This document shows, in pieces, positions 28,301 to 35,472 of a stretch of 64,000 nt of DNA. The stretch spans positions 65,977 through 129,976 of the forward strand of contig JASGJA010000029.1 in assembly GCA_049840935.1 (NCBI GenBank). Reading direction: 5' to 3'. Source of the DNA: Mesorhizobium_G sp049840935 (GTDB lineage: Bacteria; Pseudomonadota; Alphaproteobacteria; Rhizobiales; Rhizobiaceae). The notes beneath the pieces are model-generated. The model searched no databases. It was not told the origin of the DNA and saw only the letters and a program-made list of their open reading frames with translations. A program made the position numbers and the translations under genes. How positions within the stretch are numbered: position 1 is the stretch's first letter; the number at the start of each line of letters is the position of its first letter.

Positions 28301-28856
28301 TGAGTACAAGGCGGCGCTAGACAAGATGCGCGTGCAGACATGGGCGGAGTTTTCCGCTGCTGTGAAGCGCGGCGCGACCGCAGGGCGGCTGGCCGGAACT
28401 GTTACATCGCGGCAAGAGCGCAAGACCCGCATGGGCAACAAGATGGGCGTGGTCGTTTTCTCCGACACGACCGGACAATTCGAAGCGGTGCTGTTTGCCG
28501 AAACGCTCGCGCAATATCGCGACATGCTCGATCCGGGCCGTTCACTCGTTATCACGGTGGCCGCTGAAGATCGTCCGGAAGGGGTGAATTTGCGCATCCA
28601 GAGCGTTAAGTCGCTGGAGCAGGAGGCAACGCAGGTTCAGAAATCGATGCGGATTTATCTGCGCGATGCAAAGCCGCTAACGGCGCTCGCCACGCAACTT
28701 GCCGTCAGAGGCGAGGGGCAGGTTAGCTTCATCGTGCTCAAGGACGAAGGAAAAGGCGAGGTCGAGATCGAACTGCCTGAACGCTATAAGTTCGACAATC
28801 GCGTTGCCTCCGCGATGCGCGCCATTCCCGGTGTCGTTGAGGTCGAGCTAGTTTAA
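25326..28856 (+). CDS. dnaE: DNA polymerase III alpha subunit
   Basis: A full-length 1176-residue replicative polymerase. The N-terminal PHP domain starts FVHLRVHSAYSLLEGAL. The polymerase active site shows PDFDIDFC (two catalytic aspartates, about residues 438-445), preceded by GPGRGSGAGSLVAYA, and later KFDFLGLKTL. A helix-hairpin-helix region (AALAAIKGIGDAAVEHI-like, about 860) and an OB-fold (GRLAGTVTSRQERKTRMGNK) follow. The gene begins 70 bases after pccA on the same strand, with no clear terminator between. Its stop overlaps the convergent aat gene by 4 bases. Confidence 0.96.
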   Translation: MAGDRPPRDPILRAALQGEAPPRAVARTFVHLRVHSAYSLLEGALPHGKIVGHAVKDQSPAIAVTDTNNLFGALEFAQKASKDGVQPIIGMQLDLNFETGGMDIARAARRQGPELAPIVLLVATSEGYSNLMRIVSAAYLETPSGELVNRNVEQLRGLTDGLICLTGGPRGPIGAALKEGHSEIAEARLSQLQELFGDRLYVELERLGGYDRGLEAATVELAYAMELPLVATNEAFFQSRDDFEAHDALIAIAEGSVVASDDRRRLSPDNYLKSSAEISMLFADLPEAIENTIEIARRCSYYPKSRAPILPRFTGGDASNADEVVAAEASELARQAREGLAARLAAHGPYPGYSVEDYGKRLEYELSIIERMKYPGYFLIVADFIKWAKSQGIPVGPGRGSGAGSLVAYATTITDIDPLRFSLLFERFLNPDRVSMPDFDIDFCQDRREEVIRYVQQKYGRDQVGQIITFGTLQARAVLRDVGRVLQMPYGQVDRLCKMVPANPANPVTLAKAIEGEPRFAEEAEKEPIVETLLAMAQKLEGLYRHASTHAAGIVIGDRPLWELVPLYRDPRSDMPVTQFNMKKVEDAGLVKFDFLGLKTLTVLQTAVELIKRRGVEIDLSALPLDDAKTYEMLARGEVVGVFQVESAGMRKALLGMKPDRIEDIIALVALYRPGPMENIPTYNNRKNGQEEIASIHPKIDHLVTETQGVIVYQEQVMQIAQELAGYSLGEADLLRRAMGKKIRAEMDKQRERFVTGSVERGVAKPQADFIFDLLAKFADYGFNKSHAAAYAVVSYQTAYLKAHFPVEFLAASMTLDMSNTEKLNDFRQDATRLGIEVIPPSVMTSFRNFEVGENKIFYALAAIKGIGDAAVEHIVERRNERPFESLEDFVQRVDPKIVGKRVFESLIMAGALDCFGRDRAAMIAGVEQMMAAAAFAQSSASSGQIDIFGAGTGSRKPEPIRLPLTEPWLAAERLHKEFQVVGFYLSAHPLDEYKAALDKMRVQTWAEFSAAVKRGATAGRLAGTVTSRQERKTRMGNKMGVVVFSDTTGQFEAVLFAETLAQYRDMLDPGRSLVITVAAEDRPEGVNLRIQSVKSLEQEATQVQKSMRIYLRDAKPLTALATQLAVRGEGQVSFIVLKDEGKGEVEIELPERYKFDNRVASAMRAIPGVVEVELV

Positions 28857-29476
28857 TCCGGCAAGAACCGCGCGGGCTTGCCCTTGAGCGCTTCAGCCAG
28901 CAACTGTTCATATTTGCGGCGCGGCACGTCGACTGCGCCGAACTTCACAAGATGGTCGGTGGTAAACTGCGTATCGAGCAGCACGAAGCCCTGCCGCTTC
29001 AAATTTTCCACCAGATGCACAAGGCACACTTTTGAAGCGTCACGCTCGAAAGAAAACATGCTTTCACCGAAGAAGGCACGCCCAAGCGTGATGCCATACA
29101 ATCCGCCGACAAGCGCTCCGTCACGCCACGCCTCGACCGTGTGGCAATGCCCGCGCGCATAGAGTTCGGCGTAGGCCTCACGGATCGGCTCGTTGATCCA
29201 GGTCGACAGCCGACCCTCGCGTGAGGCCGCGCAACCCGCAATCACGCCAGCGAAGTCATAGTCAAACCGTATCTCAAATATTCCGCGCCGAATGGCTTTT
29301 GCCAAACTGCGCGGAACGTGAAATTCATCGAGCGGAATGATGCCCCGTAGCTCCGGCTGCACCCAAAAGACTTCGGGATCGTCCGCGCTTTCCGCCATCG
29401 GAAATACGCCCGTTGCATATGCGCGCAACAGGAGATCGACAGGAATACGCTGTCCGGGTGCGAAGGGGCGCGCCAT
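28853..29476 (-). CDS. aat: Leucyl/phenylalanyl-tRNA-protein transferase
   Basis: A 207-residue enzyme that adds Leu or Phe to N-terminal Lys or Arg of proteins, marking them for ClpAP through the N-degron pathway. The motifs GVFPMAESADDPEVFWVQPE, LSTWINEPIREAY, the GLYGITLG core and ESMFSFERDASK are characteristic. Start codons are GTG at 29479 and ATG at 29476, and the ATG is preferred. It follows accC on the same strand, separated by 36 bases that contain a hairpin. This order is common in Rhizobiales. Confidence 0.95.
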   Translation of the reverse strand: MARPFAPGQRIPVDLLLRAYATGVFPMAESADDPEVFWVQPELRGIIPLDEFHVPRSLAKAIRRGIFEIRFDYDFAGVIAGCAASREGRLSTWINEPIREAYAELYARGHCHTVEAWRDGALVGGLYGITLGRAFFGESMFSFERDASKVCLVHLVENLKRQGFVLLDTQFTTDHLVKFGAVDVPRRKYEQLLAEALKGKPARFLPD

Positions 29477-29483
29477 CACATTT

Positions 29484-29510
29484 GGTCTGCTGATTTCGAC
29501 ACAGCAGACC
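29484..29510 (-). terminator. Hairpin between accC and aat
   Basis: A perfect 9-bp inverted repeat (29484-29492 with 29502-29510, 9-base loop) lies just after the accC stop. No T run follows on the minus strand, so it is either a weak terminator or a processing or stability element between accC and aat. Confidence 0.45.
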
Positions 29511-29515
29511 TTAGC

Positions 29516-30862
29516 TTATGACTCTGTTTTGGCGAGATATTTTTCCAGCCAGTGAATGTCATAGTCGCCGTTTGCAATATCCGGGTTGTTCACCAATTCC
29601 TGGAAAAGCGGCAGCGTCGTCTTGATGCCGTCCACCACAAATTCGTTGAGCGCGCGCCGCAGGCGCATCATGCACTCAACGCGGTTGCGCCCATGCACGA
29701 TCAGCTTGCCGATCAAGCTGTCGTAGTAAGGCGGAATTTTGTAGCCGGAATAGACGCCGGAATCGACGCGGATACCAAGACCTCCGGGCGTATGGAAATG
29801 CGTAATTGTACCCGGCGATGGCGTAAAGGTGCGCGGATCTTCCGCGTTGATCCGGCATTCAATGGCGTGGCCGTTGAAGTGAATGTCTTCCTGCGTGACC
29901 GAAAGCCCGCCGCCGGATGCCACGCGAATCTGCTCGTGCACCAAATCGATGCCCGTAATCGCTTCGGTCACGGGATGCTCGACCTGCAGACGCGTGTTCA
30001 TTTCAATGAAATAGAACTCGCCGTTTTCATACAGGAACTCGATGGTGCCCGCGCCGGAATAGCCAAGATCGGCAATTGCATTCGCACAAATTTCGCCGAT
30101 CCGCTGGCGTTCTGCCGAGTTGAGAGCAGGGGAGTTTGCCTCTTCCCATACCTTCTGATGGCGGCGCTGAAGCGAGCAGTCGCGCTCACCCAGATGCACG
30201 CCCTTGCCCATGCCGTCGCCGAACACCTGAATTTCGATGTGGCGCGGCTTTTCGAGATATTTCTCGATATAAACTGCATCATCGCCGAAAGCTGCGCTCG
30301 CTTCCGACCGTGCCGTCGCCAATGCGACTTCAAGATCGGATTCGTCGCGCGCGACTTTCATGCCGCGTCCACCACCACCGGCAGATGCTTTGATGATGAC
30401 TGGATAGCCGATCTCCGCTGCAACGCGCTTTGCTTCGGCCGGGTCGGAAATCGCGCCGTCCGAGCCCGGAACAACCGGAATGCCAAGGCGCTTTGCGGTG
30501 CGCTTTGCCTCGATCTTGTCGCCCATGATCCGAATGTGATCGCCCGACGGACCGATAAAGGTGATGTTGTGCGCCGCCAGAATATCCGCGAACTTGGCGT
30601 TTTCCGACAGAAAGCCGTATCCGGGATGCACGGCGTCCGCGCCCGTAATCTCGCATGCAGCGACGATCTGGTGGATGTTGAGGTAGCTGTCGCGCGATGG
30701 CGGTGGGCCAATGCAAACACTTTCGTCCGCGAGTCGTACATGCATTGCGTCAGCGTCGGCGGTCGAGTGCACCACAACGGTCTGAATGCCAAGTTCCTTG
30801 GCGGCACGCAGCACGCGAAGGGCGATTTCGCCGCGATTGGCTATGAGTATCTTCTGGAACAT
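29516..30862 (-). CDS. accC: Acetyl-CoA carboxylase biotin carboxylase subunit
   Basis: A 448-residue ATP-grasp enzyme that carboxylates the biotin of AccB in the first step of fatty acid synthesis. It begins MFQKILIANRGEIALRVL. The glycine-rich ATP loop SAGGGGRGMK (about residues 160-169), HQKVWEEANSPAL and EMNTRLQVEHPVTE are all intact. It follows accB by 4 bases, giving the standard accBC order, and lies downstream of aroQ in a probable operon. Confidence 0.96.
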   Translation of the reverse strand: MFQKILIANRGEIALRVLRAAKELGIQTVVVHSTADADAMHVRLADESVCIGPPPSRDSYLNIHQIVAACEITGADAVHPGYGFLSENAKFADILAAHNITFIGPSGDHIRIMGDKIEAKRTAKRLGIPVVPGSDGAISDPAEAKRVAAEIGYPVIIKASAGGGGRGMKVARDESDLEVALATARSEASAAFGDDAVYIEKYLEKPRHIEIQVFGDGMGKGVHLGERDCSLQRRHQKVWEEANSPALNSAERQRIGEICANAIADLGYSGAGTIEFLYENGEFYFIEMNTRLQVEHPVTEAITGIDLVHEQIRVASGGGLSVTQEDIHFNGHAIECRINAEDPRTFTPSPGTITHFHTPGGLGIRVDSGVYSGYKIPPYYDSLIGKLIVHGRNRVECMMRLRRALNEFVVDGIKTTLPLFQELVNNPDIANGDYDIHWLEKYLAKTES

Positions 30863-30866
30863 CGCG

Positions 30867-31334
30867 TTATTCGATCACCACCAGAGGCTCACCAAATTCA
30901 ACCGGCTGGGAATCCTCGAACAGAATGGCCGTAACCGTGCCGGAACGCGGAGCCGGTATCTGGTTCATGGTCTTCATCGCTTCGATGATAAGCAGCGTCT
31001 GCCCCTCTTTCACCTGCTGCCCAACTTCAACGAAAGCTTTCGCTCCGGGTGATGGCGCACCATAAGCTGTGCCGACCATTGGCGAGAGCACGGCATTGCG
31101 TGACGGTTCGGCAGAAGCCGCCGGAGCCGCAGCCGCAGCCTGAGCGGGTGCCGCAGCAGGAACCGGCGCATACGCCGCAGGCGCAGCAAATGCTTGCACG
31201 GGCGTGCCGCCGCGCGAGACGCGCACCTTGAGATCGCCTAGTTCGACTTCGATTTCAGTCAGATTAGTATCGTTGAGAATCCCCGCAAGATCGCGGATGA
31301 GCTGCTGGTCCACTGCGGACTTCTTGATCGACAT
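30867..31334 (-). CDS. accB: Biotin carboxyl carrier protein of acetyl-CoA carboxylase
   Basis: A 155-residue carrier. An N-terminal region (DQQLIRDLAGILNDTNLTEIEVELG) leads through an Ala/Pro-rich flexible linker of about 35 residues to the C-terminal biotinyl domain. The modified lysine lies in EAMKTMNQI. The frame is open to 31382, but the ATG at 31334 (MSIKKSAVD) has GGAAGG seven bases upstream and matches the usual start. It is cotranscribed with accC and lies 28 bases downstream of aroQ. Confidence 0.95.
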   Translation of the reverse strand: MSIKKSAVDQQLIRDLAGILNDTNLTEIEVELGDLKVRVSRGGTPVQAFAAPAAYAPVPAAAPAQAAAAAPAASAEPSRNAVLSPMVGTAYGAPSPGAKAFVEVGQQVKEGQTLLIIEAMKTMNQIPAPRSGTVTAILFEDSQPVEFGEPLVVIE

Positions 31335-31362
31335 TTCTATGCCTTCCGGTTGTGCCAGCGTT

Positions 31363-31797
31363 TTAGCCGGCGGCCAGCGCATGCAGCGCCAGAATGTAGC
31401 TTAGTGGCCCGAAGCCGCAGATCATGCCGGCCGCAACCGGAGCAATCAGCGATTTGTGCCTGAAAGTTTCGCGCGCATGTATGTTTGAAAGGTGAACTTC
31501 CACCACTTTCAGCGGCGCATTTGCGCGAATAGCGTCGTGAATTGCGATGGATGTGTGGGTGTAGGCGCCAGCATTGAGCACCACACCCGCGGCTTTGTCG
31601 CCCGCCTCGTGTATCCAGTCGACAAGTTCGCCTTCGTGGCTCGTTTGCCGAAAATCGATCTCAAAGCCAAGCGAGCGGGCAGTTGCGCGACAATCGTCGG
31701 CAATCGCTGCCAGCGTTTTGCCCCCATAGATTCCCGGTTCGCGCTTACCCAGCGCATTAAGGTTGGGGCCGTTAAGCACATAGATTGGTTTCGACAT
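31363..31797 (-). CDS. aroQ: 3-dehydroquinate dehydratase, type II
   Basis: A 144-residue flavodoxin-like dehydratase of the shikimate pathway. The N-terminal VLNGPNLNALGKREPGIYG holds the catalytic Tyr and Arg loop, NAGAYTHTSIAIHDA holds the substrate-binding Asn, and EVHLSNIHARETFRH contains the catalytic His. Length and motifs are normal. It precedes accB and accC on the same strand, an order seen in many alphaproteobacteria. Confidence 0.96.
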   Translation of the reverse strand: MSKPIYVLNGPNLNALGKREPGIYGGKTLAAIADDCRATARSLGFEIDFRQTSHEGELVDWIHEAGDKAAGVVLNAGAYTHTSIAIHDAIRANAPLKVVEVHLSNIHARETFRHKSLIAPVAAGMICGFGPLSYILALHALAAG

Positions 31798-31918
31798 ACA
31801 AACTCTTCCGCGAACGGCTATACCCCGCGCGGACCCTCTATAGTTGGCTTATAACGAGGGGAAAAGACCACAAGTGTGTTGTTTTACTTTCCACAACTGT
31901 CTGCGAATGGATGTTGTT

Positions 31919-32713
31919 TCAGCATGCTGAGGTCTGACATTGCGCGCGAGCGCTCGCTATTTTCTCGGTCAGCACCTGCTGTCCCAACGCGCCAAATACC
32001 ACCTCATCACCGATTACATACGATGGCGTGCCGGTAATTTGCAGGCGGTCAGCCAGCTCGAAATTCTTTTGCAGTGTCTGGATGACCTCCGGCTTTTTCA
32101 TCTCGGCGCGCAGTGCGGCCTCGTCTACGCCAAGACTTGTAGCGACGAGAATTGCGCTCTGTTCCGTGGCCCGGCCACCACCGCCACCCAGCAAGCGGTT
32201 GTGAAATTCTGCATATTTTTCAGGCATTAAGCGGTGGAACGCTTGTGAGACGATATGCGCGCGCTGGGAATCCGGTCCCAGAATGGGCAGTTCCTTCAAT
32301 ACGAATCGCAGATTGGGATCGCTGGTCGTCAGCGCTTGCATGTCCTCAATTGCGCGGCGGCAGAACCCGCAATTGTAGTCATAGAACTCAACGATTGTCG
32401 TCTTGCCTTGCGGGTTGCCGACCACGGCATCTGCTGGCGAGTTGAAGATTTCCGCGCTGGCATTCTTGATGGTGTCAAGCGAAGCGAGTCGCTGCTCTTC
32501 CTTCTGCTTTTCTTCCAGGGCGGTTTGCATTTCTGCGATCAGTTCCGGGTTTGCCAGAAGGTAGTTCCGAATCGATTCACCCATCGCAGGTCTCTCGGAG
32601 ACAGCGACTTCTCGGGTGCTGATTCGCGTGGTCTTGCCAAGTTGATAGCCGCCAATCAGAGCAGCCACCGCAATCGCGGCACCCGCGATACCGTAAGGAA
32701 TAAGCTTCTGCAT
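31919..32713 (-). CDS. DsbA-family thiol-disulfide oxidoreductase
   Basis: A 264-residue periplasmic thioredoxin-fold protein. It has an N-terminal membrane anchor or signal (GIAGAAIAVAALIGGYQLG) and then a charged helical segment of about 55 residues before the fold, an arrangement seen in BdbD- and ScsC-like proteins. The active site is CGFC within FYDYNCGFCRRA, and the cis-proline loop is GTPSYVIG. It probably oxidises or isomerises disulfides in envelope proteins. The last residues (QCQTSAC) include two extra cysteines that could pair. The gene is 15 bases downstream of the M48 protease gene, suggesting cotranscription and shared work in envelope quality control. Confidence 0.88.
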   Translation of the reverse strand: MQKLIPYGIAGAAIAVAALIGGYQLGKTTRISTREVAVSERPAMGESIRNYLLANPELIAEMQTALEEKQKEEQRLASLDTIKNASAEIFNSPADAVVGNPQGKTTIVEFYDYNCGFCRRAIEDMQALTTSDPNLRFVLKELPILGPDSQRAHIVSQAFHRLMPEKYAEFHNRLLGGGGGRATEQSAILVATSLGVDEAALRAEMKKPEVIQTLQKNFELADRLQITGTPSYVIGDEVVFGALGQQVLTEKIASARAQCQTSAC

Positions 32714-32728
32714 AACGAAATGTCCGTA

Positions 32729-34129
32729 TTAACCGCGGGGCTTGCGGTAGTTGATGATATCCTGTGCGCGCTGCCATTCTGCCGAGCCCGGCTTAAGCTT
32801 GCGTTGCGCGCGCGCCGCGAAGATTTTCGCGTCCTGAAAGTTGCCGCTGTAATAGTGACCATCTGCTGCGGCAAGCTCTGCCTCGCCCACCTGTCCCAAT
32901 TGGCCGTAGGCCTGCGACAAATAACGATAAGCGGTCGTGTTTTCCGGGTCTGCCGCAACGCTGCGTTCCAGCGCTTGCACGGCTTTCTTCGTCGATTTCG
33001 GATTTCCCTGCGCGAGCAGTGCCTGTCCATAAGAAACCTGCAACACGCTGGAGCGGGCGGGGTCGAGCTTTATGGCCTTCGCATAGGCGTCCGCCGCCTC
33101 AGCCGGTCGGTTCGCCTTCATCAATGTGTCGCCGCGCAATTCGTAATGGTACGGATTTTTCGGCTCGGCCTTTATCAGCGCGTCGACCTTGGCGAGCGCT
33201 GCGCGCGGGTTTCCATGCAGATAGCCTTCAATTGCCTCGCCATATTGCTTGGCTTCGGTGTCGTTGTTCTTTTTGAAAAGCTGCGCGGTAGAACCACGTC
33301 CATTCGTAAACGCGGCGATCTTGGCGCGCATCCTGTCGTGACGTCGCTGCAATTCCGGTGGGTCGCGCGTTTCAAAATAGGGGCTCTTGCGCGCCAGCAC
33401 CTCCAGGTTGGCAATGCGGTCGCGCGGCGTCGGATGGCTGATCTGATATGGATCGACCCGGGTGCCTGAAAGCGCCAGAGCTGTCTGAAAGCGCTTGAAT
33501 GTTTTCAGCATGCCGCGTGCTGATTGATGTGTCGCGTCGAGATAGGTCAATGCCGAGCGGTCGGCGGCTGTTTCCTCGGTGCGCTGGTAAGCGAGCAGGC
33601 TTCGGCGTGCTGCTTCAGTCGTGCCCGTGGCCATACCCATGCCAACGCCGCCAAGTTCGCCGCTTTTTGTGGCTGCGCCAGCGGCTAACGTACCCATGCC
33701 GAGCAGCATTCCGACCATTGCAAGCGTCTTGGCGCGGTCGACCTGCATGCGCAAACGTTCCTGATGCCCGCCTGCCAAGTGACCGATTTCGTGCGCCAGA
33801 ACTCCGATCACCTCATTTGGCGTTTCCGCCGTCATCAGCGTTCCGGTGTTCATGAAAATACGGCGACCGGACACGAAGGCGTTGAAGCCCGGATCATTGA
33901 CCAGAACGATTTCGATGTTCTTGCGGCTAAGACCTGCTGCTGCCAGCAGGGGCTTGGCATAGTCGCGCACCAGCGCTTCGATTTCGGCATCGCGCACGAC
34001 AGGTAGATTCTGTGCGACGGCTGATCCGAGGCTGGAAAGGACCACCGCGCCGCTCACCAGCAGCGCACAAGCACTGCGGCCTATGCTTCGGCACAAAGCG
34101 GGCGCGATTTGAGAAAACAACATGACCAT
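32729..34129 (-). CDS. M48-family metalloprotease with TPR domain (BepA-like)
   Basis: A 466-residue periplasmic zinc protease. The signal peptide (ACALLVSGAVVLSSLGSAVAQ) is followed by an M48 domain with HEIGHLAGGH (HExxH, about residues 113-122) and a downstream TAADRSALTYLD acid motif (third zinc ligand). The C-terminal third holds tetratricopeptide-like helices (PYHYELRGDTLMKANRPAEAADAYAKA region). This matches BepA/YfgC, which degrades stalled outer-membrane assembly substrates. Its partner downstream is a DsbA-like oxidoreductase, consistent with outer-membrane protein quality control. Confidence 0.9.
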   Translation of the reverse strand: MVMLFSQIAPALCRSIGRSACALLVSGAVVLSSLGSAVAQNLPVVRDAEIEALVRDYAKPLLAAAGLSRKNIEIVLVNDPGFNAFVSGRRIFMNTGTLMTAETPNEVIGVLAHEIGHLAGGHQERLRMQVDRAKTLAMVGMLLGMGTLAAGAATKSGELGGVGMGMATGTTEAARRSLLAYQRTEETAADRSALTYLDATHQSARGMLKTFKRFQTALALSGTRVDPYQISHPTPRDRIANLEVLARKSPYFETRDPPELQRRHDRMRAKIAAFTNGRGSTAQLFKKNNDTEAKQYGEAIEGYLHGNPRAALAKVDALIKAEPKNPYHYELRGDTLMKANRPAEAADAYAKAIKLDPARSSVLQVSYGQALLAQGNPKSTKKAVQALERSVAADPENTTAYRYLSQAYGQLGQVGEAELAAADGHYYSGNFQDAKIFAARAQRKLKPGSAEWQRAQDIINYRKPRG

Positions 34130-34252
34130 TGAGACCTAAATTACCTGAGGCTGGTTGAAAAGTGCAGCCGTGGGTGATCATGAACTTGTGAAACCCATAT
34201 CATTCAGGCATTTGTGCGGCGCAGCCAAATCCCTGATATGTTTGGAGACATC

Positions 34253-35401
34253 ATGGCCATCGCGATTTCGCGCCGCGGCAACGTCGAACCGTTTCACGCA
34301 ATGGATATCCTTGCCGAAGCCAATCGCTTGCGTGGGGAAGGGCGGTCGATCATATCCATGGCAGTTGGTCAGCCATCCGATCCCGCGCCCCTCGCCGTGC
34401 GCGAAGCTGCGCGCGACGCACTGGAAAATGGCCGCATTGGCTATACTGACGCGCTTGGTACGCGCGCTTTGCGTGAGGCAATTGCCGCCCATTATGCTGA
34501 TCACTACGGCGTTGAGGTTTCGCCGGGTCGCGTGGCGATCACGACCGGCTCGTCGGCTGGCTTCAATCTGGCATTTATGGCTATGTTCGATGCAGGCGAC
34601 CGCGTGGGCGTCGCTGCGCCGGGATATCCGGCCTATCGCAATATCATGGCCGCGCTCGGTCTTGAGGTTGTCGAGATTCGTTTGGAAGACCGGCCATATT
34701 TGACTGCTGAAATGGTTGAGGCTGAGCATCAACGCACGCCGCTCAAAGGAATTTTGTTTGCCAGTCCCGCCAACCCAACCGGAGCCAGCATTCCGCCAGA
34801 AGAGCTTGATAAATTAGTAAAAACTGCCGAGGCACTTGGCATCGCTGTCATATCTGACGAAATTTATCACCGGCTCAACTTTACAGGTGCCGATCATACA
34901 GCGCTTGCATGCAGTGATACGGTCACTGTCATCAATTCTTTTTCCAAATATTATTGCATGACTGGCTGGCGCATCGGTTGGATGGTGTTGCCGGAAGCCC
35001 TTGTTCGCCCGATTGAGCGTATTCAGCAGAGCCTTTATATTTCAGCGCCCGAGCTTTCGCAGATTGCAGCAATTGCTGCTTTTTCCGCAACGGACGAGCT
35101 TGAGGCGGTAAAGCAGCGCTATGCCGCAAATCGCGAATTACTTGGCAAACGCCTGCCATTGCTGCGATTTCCGCTGGCCGCGCCGATGGATGGCGCTTTT
35201 TATGCCTATTGCGATGTTTCGCAATTGACCAACGACAGCATGCAATTCGCAAAGAGGATGCTTGCCGAGGCGGGGGTGGCTGCCACGCCCGGACGCGATT
35301 TCGACACCGAATACGGTCATCGCTTCATGCGGTTTTCATATGCCGGAAGCCTCGATGAGATGGCCGAAGCTACAGACCGCATTGCAAAATGGCTGCGTTA
35401 G
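34253..35401 (+). CDS. Class I/II pyridoxal-phosphate aminotransferase
   Basis: A 382-residue fold-type I aminotransferase. The PLP lysine is in NSFSKYYCMTGWRIGW, and the conserved Asn/Asp region is seen in SPANPTGASIP and VISDEIYHRL. The C-terminal RFSYAGS supplies the substrate carboxylate-binding Arg. It resembles aspartate/aromatic-type aminotransferases, but the substrate cannot be fixed from sequence alone. The ATG at 34253 has TTTGGAGA five bases upstream, so the longer frame from 34214 is not needed. The gene diverges from the M48 protease gene and converges on rne, with a terminator hairpin between. Confidence 0.88.
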   Translation: MAIAISRRGNVEPFHAMDILAEANRLRGEGRSIISMAVGQPSDPAPLAVREAARDALENGRIGYTDALGTRALREAIAAHYADHYGVEVSPGRVAITTGSSAGFNLAFMAMFDAGDRVGVAAPGYPAYRNIMAALGLEVVEIRLEDRPYLTAEMVEAEHQRTPLKGILFASPANPTGASIPPEELDKLVKTAEALGIAVISDEIYHRLNFTGADHTALACSDTVTVINSFSKYYCMTGWRIGWMVLPEALVRPIERIQQSLYISAPELSQIAAIAAFSATDELEAVKQRYAANRELLGKRLPLLRFPLAAPMDGAFYAYCDVSQLTNDSMQFAKRMLAEAGVAATPGRDFDTEYGHRFMRFSYAGSLDEMAEATDRIAKWLR

Positions 35402-35422
35402 GCATCCGCAATATAAAATGAA

Positions 35423-35447
35423 ATCGCCCGGAACCAGTCCGGGCGAT
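35423..35447 (-). terminator. Terminator of rne (possibly bidirectional)
   Basis: A perfect 10-bp stem (35423-35432 with 35438-35447) has a 5-base loop in the gap between two converging genes. On the minus strand it is followed by TTCATTTTATATT, so it should end the rne transcript. It may also act for the aminotransferase. Confidence 0.75.
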
Positions 35448-35472
35448 GTGAATGAATAATGATTTTAGCTGT